Assembly: GCA_900540805.1 (NCBI GenBank)
Contig: UQHL01000001.1
Coordinates: 372,001-436,000, forward strand
DNA length: 64,000 bases
Direction: 5' to 3'
DNA from: an uncultured Eubacteriales bacterium
Lineage (GTDB): Bacteria > Bacillota > Clostridia > Christensenellales > Borkfalkiaceae
In this document: positions 49,364 through 55,915 of the stretch, piece after piece
Layout of the letters: the number at the start of each line of letters is the position of its first letter
Numbering within the stretch: the stretch's first letter is position 1
Made by a program: the position numbers and the translations under genes
The notes under the pieces: model-generated
Databases searched by the model: none
Told to the model about the DNA's origin: nothing
What the model saw: only the letters and a program-made list of their open reading frames with translations

Positions 49364-49768
49364 TTAAGAGGCGGGCGTATCGACTTCCGCACACTGCCGA
49401 CAGGCGGGGCAGAGCCCGAGAAATTCGATCTGAAAATTTTCTATGGAAAAGCCGCAGCTGTCCTTTACCGATTCCCTGACGGGAAAATCAGCGGGCATCA
49501 GCACGTCCGCAACCCGCCCGCAGCGACGACAGTGGACGTGATAGTGGCGGCAGGTGTTGTAGTCGTAGCGGACGTCGCTTCCCGCCATCCGCAGCTCCAA
49601 AGCTCTACCCGTCTGAGCAAAACCTCCCAGCACGCGGAAAACCGTCGCACGGCTGACCGAAGGATGCCGCTCGTGCACGTAGCCGTAAACTTCCGTCGCC
49701 GTCGGATGATCCAACGTCTTAAGGGCATCGTAAATAATACTCTTTTGCCTGGTTTGTCTCTCCTGCAT
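49364..49768 (-). CDS. Fur/PerR-family metal-dependent repressor
   Basis: A 134-residue repressor. The N-terminal winged helix (residues 1-75, HPTATEVYGYVHERHPSVSRATVFRVL region from His21) precedes the metal sites: H-x-H at 75-77 and the structural zinc cysteines CRRC (80-83) and CPAC (120-123). Sensor type cannot be fixed, but PerR-like peroxide sensing fits the nearby rubrerythrin. ATG 49768 is chosen because ATAGGAG lies 7 nt upstream, and the longer frame upstream crosses the promoter. AT-rich sequence between promoter and start could hold its own operator. Confidence 0.9.
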   Translation of the reverse strand: MQERQTRQKSIIYDALKTLDHPTATEVYGYVHERHPSVSRATVFRVLGGFAQTGRALELRMAGSDVRYDYNTCRHYHVHCRRCGRVADVLMPADFPVRESVKDSCGFSIENFQIEFLGLCPACRQCAEVDTPAS

Positions 49769-49807
49769 AGAGCGTCTCCTATTGAGATTTAATATTAATT
49801 GAATTTT

Positions 49808-49836
49808 ATTATAACATATCTTCGCCCTTTCGTCAA
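49808..49836 (-). promoter_or_regulatory. Promoter of the Fur-family gene
   Basis: On the minus strand TTGACG (49836-49831) and TATAAT (49813-49808), 17 bp apart, 39 bp before ATG. Confidence 0.8.
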
Positions 49837-49892
49837 GAATTTTCAGATAAAAACGGAAAAACAATATTTTCCAATTTATTTTTCGAAAAAAA

Positions 49893-49913
49893 GATCGGGG
49901 TTTTCCCCCGATC
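49893..49913 (-). terminator. Terminator of the sleB-ypeB unit
   Basis: Arms GATCGGGG and CCCCGATC around TTTTC, followed by a U-run on the minus strand, 23 bp after the ypeB stop. Confidence 0.88.
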
Positions 49914-49936
49914 CTTTTTCTTATCACATTTTCCCC

Positions 49937-51901
49937 TTACAGCAGGATACGTCCCTGCTTGGAATTGAGCACGTTGAGAATACGCACTTCATTGCCCGTA
50001 TTCGCATCCACATAGATGAAATAGGTGTCGCCCTTATAATCGCATACAAATTCGTAAGCGGCCGTTTCCTTGCCCTCTACGGGGATTACCGTCAGGCGGG
50101 AGGCTTCTACGCTGAGATTCTTGTTCAGTTTGGCCTGCGCTTCGCCGAGAGAAATTTTCGTGTTCACCGCAGCTCTGGTGCGATGATTTTTCAAAAATGC
50201 CACGGCGTCGAAGCCGACGACCTTACCCTTGGTTTCGCAAACCTTCACTTTCACCATATCGGGATAATACACCGCGCCGTCCTGTTCGTAAGCAAAATTG
50301 AAGGTAGCCTGCGTGCCGCTTTCGTTCACCCATACCGCGGTCATATTTTCATAGCCGAGGCCCGCAAGATAATCCTCGGCAATCGCCTTGGAACGTTCGA
50401 GATCAAAGTTCTTCGCGGAGCAATCCTCATAGAAATCGAAGGCTACAAGCTTGCCGCCCTGCTTGGAAATCTGGGCAAAAAGCTGTCTGCCGCGGTCGTC
50501 GTGCAGGAAGAAGTTATACGCCTTCATGCTTTCGGAGTTTGTTTCGCCCGCATAGTCGGCTTTAACGATCGCATAGTCCTTGAAATAGCCCATGCACAGC
50601 TCTTCCGCGCGGGAAGAGGAAATTTCTTCCTTCTTGTCCTGTTCGCCCGTTTCCTTATTTTCGGGAGCGGTCTTGGCAAAGGGGCCTTCCTCTTCGCGGT
50701 TTTCTTCCAAGGTCGCGTTTTCCAGCGCCTGGAAGCTTTCGAATACGCGGTTGCCCTTCTTTTCCTTCATAAACATCTGCATGTCTTTATCCGTCATTTC
50801 GGTGGCGAGACGATTGAGCTCTTCGCGTACCTTATGATTGGTCTGATACAGCTTTTCGATTTTGGCAATATCCTCTTCCGTCAGTTTCTGACCCGCGTTG
50901 ATCTTATTGAGCATCGCCTGCGAAGCGTCCGCCGTACGGTTGATGAAGGAAGTCACGTTTTCGTCCGCGTGACCGTCGATGGGGAAGCGCTCCAGCGTGC
51001 TTTCCGCCAGTCTTGACTGCACGAGAAGATCGGTGAGCAGTCTGCTCTGCTGCGCAGGGCTAGCCGAAACGCGCACCTTGTTGAGGTCGGTATCGACGTT
51101 TTCCATAATCCCGACCAGCTCGTAGAGGTTGCCGCGGTAGGTCCCTGCCATTGCGCCGTTGGTTTCAGCCATATTGATGGCGCCGAGCGTAACCACGGAG
51201 GTCAGCGCCAGCGTCACTACGCCGAGGGAGATGACCGCCGCCAGCCAGCCGCCGAAGCCGGGCGTACGCCGCGTCTCTCTTCTATGCTGTTTGTCCTTAA
51301 GCCTTTGCTCGCGTTTCTTGAGGCGCGCGTCCCGTCTTTCCAATTTGAGATTGTACGCCTGTTCTTTTTTCTGCTTTTTCAAAGCCAGCTTTTCGGCGTG
51401 CTCCCTTTCGATCCGTTCGATGCGCTGGGCGGCCGTTTCGCTGCGAAGAAGTTCCTTGCGGGCAAGCTGCTCTGCCTTCCGCTCCGCGCGCTTTTCCTTC
51501 ATCTTCGCAATATGCTCCTGGCGCTTCGCTTTCATCTGAAGCCGTCTTTCCTCGTGCTTTGCTTTTCTCGCGGCTTTCAATTCCGCCTGCTTCGCCTTGT
51601 GCGCGGCCTTCATTTCGGCCTTCTTCGCCTTGCGTTCTTCCTTGGCGAGAGCAGCGTCCACCCGTTTTTTTGCGGCCGCCTTTTCCTTCTGTTCCTGCGT
51701 TTTGGCGGCGCGTTTTTCCTTGCCGGCCTTCTTTTCCGCTTTCTTAGCCGTCCTGGGTTCGGGTTTCTTCGTCGAAGCCGTCGCTTTGGAGGCGCTTTCC
51801 CCGGCGCTTTCCGCCTTTACCTGGGCACGCTCGGAGATGTTTTCCACTTTTTCCGCACCCGAAGAGGTGTTCTTCGCGATGTTGTTTTCTTTCTTTTCCA
51901 T
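49937..51901 (-). CDS. ypeB: YpeB-type germination protein with a long basic N-terminal extension
   Basis: A 654-residue protein. The last 440 residues match YpeB of spore formers in length and layout: a membrane helix (217-242), a helical region with NEKVDT-like VDTDLNKVRVSASPAQ, and two PepSY-like modules at the C-terminus ending in DTYFIYVDANTGNEVRIL (start DTYFIYV). YpeB is needed to keep SleB stable in the spore. The first 210 residues are unlike the family: almost entirely Lys, Ala, Arg, Glu and Gln, predicted as long charged helices on the cytoplasmic side. AAGGAG precedes ATG. It lies 28 bp after sleB, the normal partner. Confidence 0.88.
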   Translation of the reverse strand: MEKKENNIAKNTSSGAEKVENISERAQVKAESAGESASKATASTKKPEPRTAKKAEKKAGKEKRAAKTQEQKEKAAAKKRVDAALAKEERKAKKAEMKAAHKAKQAELKAARKAKHEERRLQMKAKRQEHIAKMKEKRAERKAEQLARKELLRSETAAQRIERIEREHAEKLALKKQKKEQAYNLKLERRDARLKKREQRLKDKQHRRETRRTPGFGGWLAAVISLGVVTLALTSVVTLGAINMAETNGAMAGTYRGNLYELVGIMENVDTDLNKVRVSASPAQQSRLLTDLLVQSRLAESTLERFPIDGHADENVTSFINRTADASQAMLNKINAGQKLTEEDIAKIEKLYQTNHKVREELNRLATEMTDKDMQMFMKEKKGNRVFESFQALENATLEENREEEGPFAKTAPENKETGEQDKKEEISSSRAEELCMGYFKDYAIVKADYAGETNSESMKAYNFFLHDDRGRQLFAQISKQGGKLVAFDFYEDCSAKNFDLERSKAIAEDYLAGLGYENMTAVWVNESGTQATFNFAYEQDGAVYYPDMVKVKVCETKGKVVGFDAVAFLKNHRTRAAVNTKISLGEAQAKLNKNLSVEASRLTVIPVEGKETAAYEFVCDYKGDTYFIYVDANTGNEVRILNVLNSKQGRILL

Positions 51902-51929
51902 GCTTTTAACTCCTTTTTAATGATACGAC

Positions 51930-52733
51930 TCAGATAGCGAATACGTGTTTACCGATGACGGTAATCGTCTTGCGCCCGAAAATCCAGGAACTCGTCGCTA
52001 CGGCGGGATTGTAATAATAGAGCGCCCCGCCCGTGGGGTCCCAGCCGTTTACGGCGTCCTGTGCCGCACGCATCGCCGTGTTATCGGGGGTCAGGTTGAT
52101 CTGACCGTCCGAAACGGCCGTGAAAGCGTGCTTCTGATAGACTACGCCCGACACCGTGTTGGGGAACTGCGAGCTGCGCACGCGGTTCAAAATCACCGCG
52201 CCCACGGCCACCTGTCCCGTGTAAGGCTCGCCTCTGCTTTCCGCGTAGATGGTCTTTGCCAAAAGATAGAGGTCGGAGCTGGTATATTGCGAGGGCTTCG
52301 AATTCTGCGTCTGATTTATCAGCACGTTATACGAGCTGTTCATGCCCAGCGCGCGATAGGTGGAAGCGCCAACGATACCGTCGGCGGTCAGCCCGTTCTT
52401 TTTCTGGAAGGCAATCACCGCAGCCTTGGTGCCGGCGCCGAAAATGCCGTCTGCCTCTCCCTTGTAATACCCCCACTGCTTCAGACGGCGCTGAACTTCC
52501 TTTACTTCGCCGCCTTTGGAGCCTGTCTTAAGCACCGCCGCACGTTCCGCTTCCACGGAAAATCCGGCATCGATATTATCGGTCTCGCCGACGAGCGCCT
52601 CATTTTCCGCAACCGCCCACGCCGACGCTTTATCGGTATGAGAAGAAGCGGGAAAAGCCGCCGCGGTCGCTGCGAGAATTCCCGTCAACATTACCGCCGC
52701 CGTCAAAGCACCCGTTTTGATAAACTTTTTCAT
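51930..52733 (-). CDS. sleB: Spore cortex-lytic enzyme SleB
   Basis: A 267-residue secreted hydrolase. Signal peptide (1-28), linker, peptidoglycan-binding domain (about 68-130, LKTGSKGGEVKEVQRRL...), then the SleB/CwlJ catalytic domain with the catalytic Glu165 in TIYAESRGE and AVGAVILNRV. It is a lytic transglycosylase that opens the muramic-delta-lactam cortex during germination. AGGAGGAA precedes ATG. It lies 39 bp after spoIIR and 28 bp before ypeB. Confidence 0.95.
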   Translation of the reverse strand: MKKFIKTGALTAAVMLTGILAATAAAFPASSHTDKASAWAVAENEALVGETDNIDAGFSVEAERAAVLKTGSKGGEVKEVQRRLKQWGYYKGEADGIFGAGTKAAVIAFQKKNGLTADGIVGASTYRALGMNSSYNVLINQTQNSKPSQYTSSDLYLLAKTIYAESRGEPYTGQVAVGAVILNRVRSSQFPNTVSGVVYQKHAFTAVSDGQINLTPDNTAMRAAQDAVNGWDPTGGALYYYNPAVATSSWIFGRKTITVIGKHVFAI

Positions 52734-52772
52734 GATGATTCCTCCTGTTTATGTAGGGTGAGCGGCAGCGTT

Positions 52773-53318
52773 TCAACGATTCTTTTTCCACTCGTCGATA
52801 ATCTCTTTGATCTTGCTTTTATAGACGACGTTTTCGCCCGGCTGGCCCGCAAAGCAAAGCGGCGGATAGACGACGCACCACCAATTGTCCCCCTCGCCCG
52901 TACCCAATGCCAGGATCAGAGCCTGATAAACGCCCGCTTCCAGCGTATATTCCCCATAGACGCGGGTGGGGAACTCCTCCTCCCGCACCTGTGCTTTCGC
53001 GCCGTAGGTAAAGCCGTGAGCCCTCAAAACGCCGTCCGCGCACCTTTCGATCCCCGACAGATTTTCGTTCATCAGCCGGATGGCCGCTTCCCGCGTTTCC
53101 GCTTCGGCGACGACGGGGGTGAGAAACTTCACCACTTCGTCGCGCACCATATACTTCACCGCCTGATCCTCGCCCGAATTGGAGTTTGCACGGATATGAA
53201 TCCTCAAATACTCCGTATCGGCCGCCGCGGAGGCGGAATCGAAAATTCCCGTGCCAAATCCGATCGCTGATAAAATTATTATGCCTGACATTAAAAAAGT
53301 TATGCAAAATTTTTTCAT
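52773..53318 (-). CDS. spoIIR: Stage II sporulation protein R
   Basis: A 181-residue secreted signalling protein. After a signal peptide (about 1-32) come the family phrases RIHIRANSNS, DQAVKYMVRDEVV, and the C-terminal YGEYTLEAG and GDNWWCVVYPPLCF. In Bacillus it is made in the forespore and triggers SpoIIGA to process pro-sigma-E in the mother cell. GGAGG lies 7-8 nt before ATG. It leads a spoIIR-sleB-ypeB cluster, which in Bacillus is not one unit. A sigma-F-like promoter candidate lies upstream. Confidence 0.95.
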   Translation of the reverse strand: MKKFCITFLMSGIIILSAIGFGTGIFDSASAAADTEYLRIHIRANSNSGEDQAVKYMVRDEVVKFLTPVVAEAETREAAIRLMNENLSGIERCADGVLRAHGFTYGAKAQVREEEFPTRVYGEYTLEAGVYQALILALGTGEGDNWWCVVYPPLCFAGQPGENVVYKSKIKEIIDEWKKNR

Positions 53319-53383
53319 AAAAAAATAACCTCCGTATTTTCGGACGTCGGAAGCGGATCCCGCCGCCGCGCCTTAACACGGAA

Positions 53384-53412
53384 GTTATTGACCTTTCGGA
53401 AACAATTTATAC
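53384..53412 (-). promoter_or_regulatory. Possible forespore (sigma-F/G-like) promoter of spoIIR
   Basis: On the minus strand GTATA (53412-53408), 14 bp, then GGTCAATAAC (53393-53384), about 65 bp before the spoIIR start. The GTATA and GG positions fit the sigma-F/G pattern, but the spacing is one base short and two -10 positions differ. No sigma-A box is better placed. Confidence 0.35.
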
Positions 53413-53437
53413 CTTCATTATAATAAAAAGAAAAGGA

Positions 53438-53947
53438 CTATTTTCTTTCGCTCTCCGCCCAGGTATGCTCGTGCAGTTCGCCCCTGTCCGTCAAGCCCTC
53501 GTAGCCCGTCTGCCGAAGCGCCTCATACACCGCCACGGCCACGGAATTGCTCAGGTTGAGGGAACGCGCCTCCGAGAACATGGGGATGCGCAGACATTCG
53601 CCGGGATGCCTTAAAAGCAGTTCTTCGGGCAGCCCCTTGGTTTCCTTGCCGAACACGAGAAAGTCCCCGTCGCGGAAAGTCTCGTCGCTGTGGCGGCGGC
53701 GACCCTTAGTGGTAAAATAAAAAAAACGCGACGCAGGAAACTTTTCGCGCAGCTCGTCGAAGCTGTCGTAATAAGAGATATCGACGAGATGCCAATAATC
53801 CAATCCCGCCCTTTTCAGATACTTGTCCGAAATTTCAAACCCGAACGGGCGCACCATATGCAGGCGCGAGCCCGTCGCGGCGCACGTGCGGGCAATATTA
53901 CCCGCATTTTGCGGGATCTCGGGTTCTACCAAAACGATATTGAACAT
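53438..53947 (-). CDS. trmL: tRNA (cytidine/uridine-34) 2'-O-methyltransferase TrmL
   Basis: A 169-residue SPOUT methyltransferase with the trefoil-knot motifs: EIPQNAGNIARTCAATG (start EIPQNAGN, about 11) near the N-terminus, FGKETKGLP (about 109) and IPMFSEARSLNLSNSVAVAVYE (core SLNLSNS, about 141). It methylates the wobble nucleotide ribose of certain leucine tRNAs. GAGGAGG precedes ATG. It is divergent from rubrerythrin. Confidence 0.95.
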   Translation of the reverse strand: MFNIVLVEPEIPQNAGNIARTCAATGSRLHMVRPFGFEISDKYLKRAGLDYWHLVDISYYDSFDELREKFPASRFFYFTTKGRRRHSDETFRDGDFLVFGKETKGLPEELLLRHPGECLRIPMFSEARSLNLSNSVAVAVYEALRQTGYEGLTDRGELHEHTWAESERK

Positions 53948-54092
53948 AATCGTCCTCCTCTATATACGGATATTTACTATTTTACACTTTTTGCACGCAT
54001 TTGGCAAGCATTGGCAGAAAGAATACGGCATAATCGCAAAAATCCCGCTCATACTGATTAACGAAGGCGGTGCCTTCAGGAGAAATAAACAA

Positions 54093-54689
54093 ATGCAATT
54101 TGAAAAGACGGAAACGTTCAAGAATTTAGCCCGCAGCTTTGCGGGTGAAAGTCAGGCGGGTATGCGCTATCAGCTGACGGCGAAGCTCGCAGGACAGCAA
54201 AATCTAAAAACTCTTTCCGACGCCATCAGAACGATAGCGAAAAACGAAACGTATCATGCGAAAAGGTTTTTCGAAATTTTCCAGGAAAAAGCCGGAAGTC
54301 ACGACAATATCGTTCTCGACGCGGGATACCCTTTCCATGCGGGTACTTTGGAAGACAATTTAAGGTTTGCGGCAATAGACGAAAAAAGCGAATCCACGGA
54401 GATTTATCCGACATTTGCCGACACGGCTGAAAAAGAAGGCTTCAGGGATATTGCCGCTCACTACCGTATGGTAGCCGAAGTGGAAAAACAGCACAACATT
54501 ATTTTCAACTATCTTTACGAAGCGGTGAAAAACGGAACGCTTTACAAAAACGACTCGCCGATTTTATGGGTCTGCAGCGAATGCGGTTATATGCACGTCG
54601 CGACGGAAGCGTGGAAAATTTGCCCTTTATGTAAAGCGGGTCAGGGGTATGTAGATCTGCATCTGCCCTTCGAAGGCGTAAGGATCTGA
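54093..54689 (+). CDS. rbr: Rubrerythrin
   Basis: A 198-residue peroxide-reducing protein. The ferritin-like diiron domain has its metal ligands in SFAGESQAGMRY (Glu20), AKNETYHAKRF (Glu-x-x-His, about 52-55), the central ADTAEKEGF and EVEKQH. The C-terminal rubredoxin-like domain carries CSECGYMH and CPLCKAG to hold one iron. It detoxifies hydrogen peroxide in anaerobes with electrons from NADH. AGGAG lies 12 nt before ATG. A frame open further upstream crosses the trmL leader and is not used. It is a plausible target of the Fur/PerR-like repressor 4.3 kb away. Confidence 0.95.
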   Translation: MQFEKTETFKNLARSFAGESQAGMRYQLTAKLAGQQNLKTLSDAIRTIAKNETYHAKRFFEIFQEKAGSHDNIVLDAGYPFHAGTLEDNLRFAAIDEKSESTEIYPTFADTAEKEGFRDIAAHYRMVAEVEKQHNIIFNYLYEAVKNGTLYKNDSPILWVCSECGYMHVATEAWKICPLCKAGQGYVDLHLPFEGVRI

Positions 54690-54757
54690 CCATAAGCGGC
54701 AGAACTTTATAAACACCGCTTTTCATTAAAAAATAAAAAAAGGAGATAAAAAAAATC

Positions 54758-54892
54758 ATGAAAAACAAAAACAACAATCAGAACAAAAATTCTCAGAACT
54801 CTCAAAATTCCCAGAATTCTCAGAACAAGAACTGCAGCAACAACAAAAATTGCGGCAGAAACAACAATCATGAAACCGAAAACTGCGACTAA
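54758..54892 (+). CDS. Asn/Gln-rich 44-residue peptide
   Basis: A short frame downstream of rubrerythrin, preceded by AGGAGA at 54741. The product is almost entirely Asn, Gln, Lys and Ser, with NSQ repeated four times, followed by three cysteines (NCSNN, NCGRN, ENCD). No family recognised. The repeat reflects a 9-bp unit in the DNA. Its 3' end overlaps the next short frame by 23 bp in a different phase. The ribosome binding site is plausible but a little far, so confidence is moderate. Confidence 0.5.
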   Translation: MKNKNNNQNKNSQNSQNSQNSQNKNCSNNKNCGRNNNHETENCD

Positions 54893-55031
54893 GCATAAAC
54901 GCAGCTTTACGCCCACCGAAAAGGCGAAAGCCTTGACCGATATGAAATCGGATACGGACGTAAACGGAAGCTATACGGGCGCGCCGAAGAATCCTCGGGA
55001 AATTCCCGTTCAAGACGCGGACGATCTGTAA
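54870..55031 (+). CDS. Small 53-residue protein with a QDADDL C-terminus
   Basis: A frame starting at ATG 54870 inside the preceding peptide gene. It gives a polar Lys/Thr-rich protein: KPKTATKHKRSF at the N-terminus, TDVNGSYTGAPKNPRE in the middle and VQDADDL at the end. The codon usage is host-like (GC-rich thirds). From memory, small Clostridia proteins with a GSYTG and PVQDADDL ending are common, so I think this is a real gene, but I cannot verify the match. No ribosome binding site is obvious, so translation may be coupled to the upstream frame. The terminator at 55132 follows. Confidence 0.55.
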   Translation: MKPKTATKHKRSFTPTEKAKALTDMKSDTDVNGSYTGAPKNPREIPVQDADDL

Positions 55032-55131
55032 AGCTTGGAGTTTCAAGGCGGATTTCTCTTCGCCATTTCAGGCGGAAAAGGATTTGGAAATTTTCCGAAC
55101 GGAATGATGAAAAGACAAGACGCTTAAAAAA

Positions 55132-55168
55132 CAGAGGTAGAGCCGAAAGGCCTTACCTCTGCTTTTTT
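55132..55168. terminator. Bidirectional terminator between the small genes and the acidic zinc-ribbon gene
   Basis: Arms CAGAGGTA and TACCTCTG with an inner GCC-GAAA-GGC hairpin, followed by CTTTTTT on the plus strand and by U-rich sequence on the minus strand. Confidence 0.9.
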
Positions 55169-55180
55169 AAAAGAAGAAAT

Positions 55181-55732
55181 TTAGAAATCGTCTTCGTCAC
55201 GGGTACGCTTCTTTTTGCCCGACTTGGGCGCGGGTGCGTCGTCATCGTCAAACGGGTCATCCTCATCGTCGTCATCATCGTCATCGTCGTCGAGATAATA
55301 ATCGTCCGCCGAAACATATTCGAAGTCGTCCTCGTCCTTGCTCTTCTCTATTTCGTCCTCGTCGTAATCGTCGTCATCTTCGTCCTCATCGTCGTCATCC
55401 TCAAACTCGTCTTCGGGCAGAGGGATGCCGAGATCTTCGACGTCGTCGTCAAGATAGCTTCTCCAGGCGTCGTCCTTATCGGGATCGTCCGTCTCCTCTT
55501 CCTCGTATTCCGTCTTCTTTTTACATTCGTCGCACATCTTTTCCCCGATGCGCATGTAGTTTTCCCCGCAGATGGGACAAAGCTCCGTCTCCTCTATTTC
55601 CTCCACTTCTTCCAGATCGTCCGCAAAAGTCTTCGCGCCCTGCATTTCCTTGAGACAAACGTCGCAATATTCCTGCGCGTCCGCATCGATAAAATTCAAT
55701 TCGCATCTCGGGCACAACACGTATCTTGCCAT
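55181..55732 (-). CDS. Zinc-ribbon protein with a long Asp/Glu tail
   Basis: A 183-residue protein. Two zinc ribbons occupy the N-terminus: CPRC with CDVC (residues 7-27) and CPIC with CDEC (about 52-72). From about residue 80 the chain is extremely acidic, with runs of up to nine Asp, ending in a short basic KKKRTRDEDDF. ATG 55732 is preferred over ATG 55747, since GAGGGAAGG lies right before it. I recognise no specific family. An RNA-polymerase- or ribosome-associated role is possible for such acidic proteins, but nothing in the context shows it. The tail is encoded by GAT/GAC repeats. Confidence 0.72.
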   Translation of the reverse strand: MARYVLCPRCELNFIDADAQEYCDVCLKEMQGAKTFADDLEEVEEIEETELCPICGENYMRIGEKMCDECKKKTEYEEEETDDPDKDDAWRSYLDDDVEDLGIPLPEDEFEDDDDEDEDDDDYDEDEIEKSKDEDDFEYVSADDYYLDDDDDDDDDEDDPFDDDDAPAPKSGKKKRTRDEDDF

Positions 55733-55870
55733 ATTCCCTTCCCTCATTTTGTTTATTTTTACCGGCGCCTGCGCCGTGATTTTGCTATATTATATTAATA
55801 TTTTTCGAGTTTGTAAACTGTTTTTCGCACGTTTTCGAATATTTCAAAAAAATTTTTTCTTTCCGACGTA

Positions 55871-55905
55871 AAAAGGAGCCGTTTCACCTTGAAACGGCTC
55901 CTTTT
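55871..55905 (-). terminator. Terminator of the second large lipoprotein gene
   Basis: Perfect 15-bp arms AAAAGGAGCCGTTTC and GAAACGGCTCCTTTT around ACCTT, with U following on the minus strand. Confidence 0.9.
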
Positions 55906-55915
55906 ATCTTTTGCG

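Noticed and set aside
51284..51937. Hydrophobic plus-strand frame opposite the basic part of ypeB
   Set aside because: It is the complement of Lys/Arg codons and therefore looks Phe/Leu-rich. There is no ribosome binding site and the sense gene is well supported.
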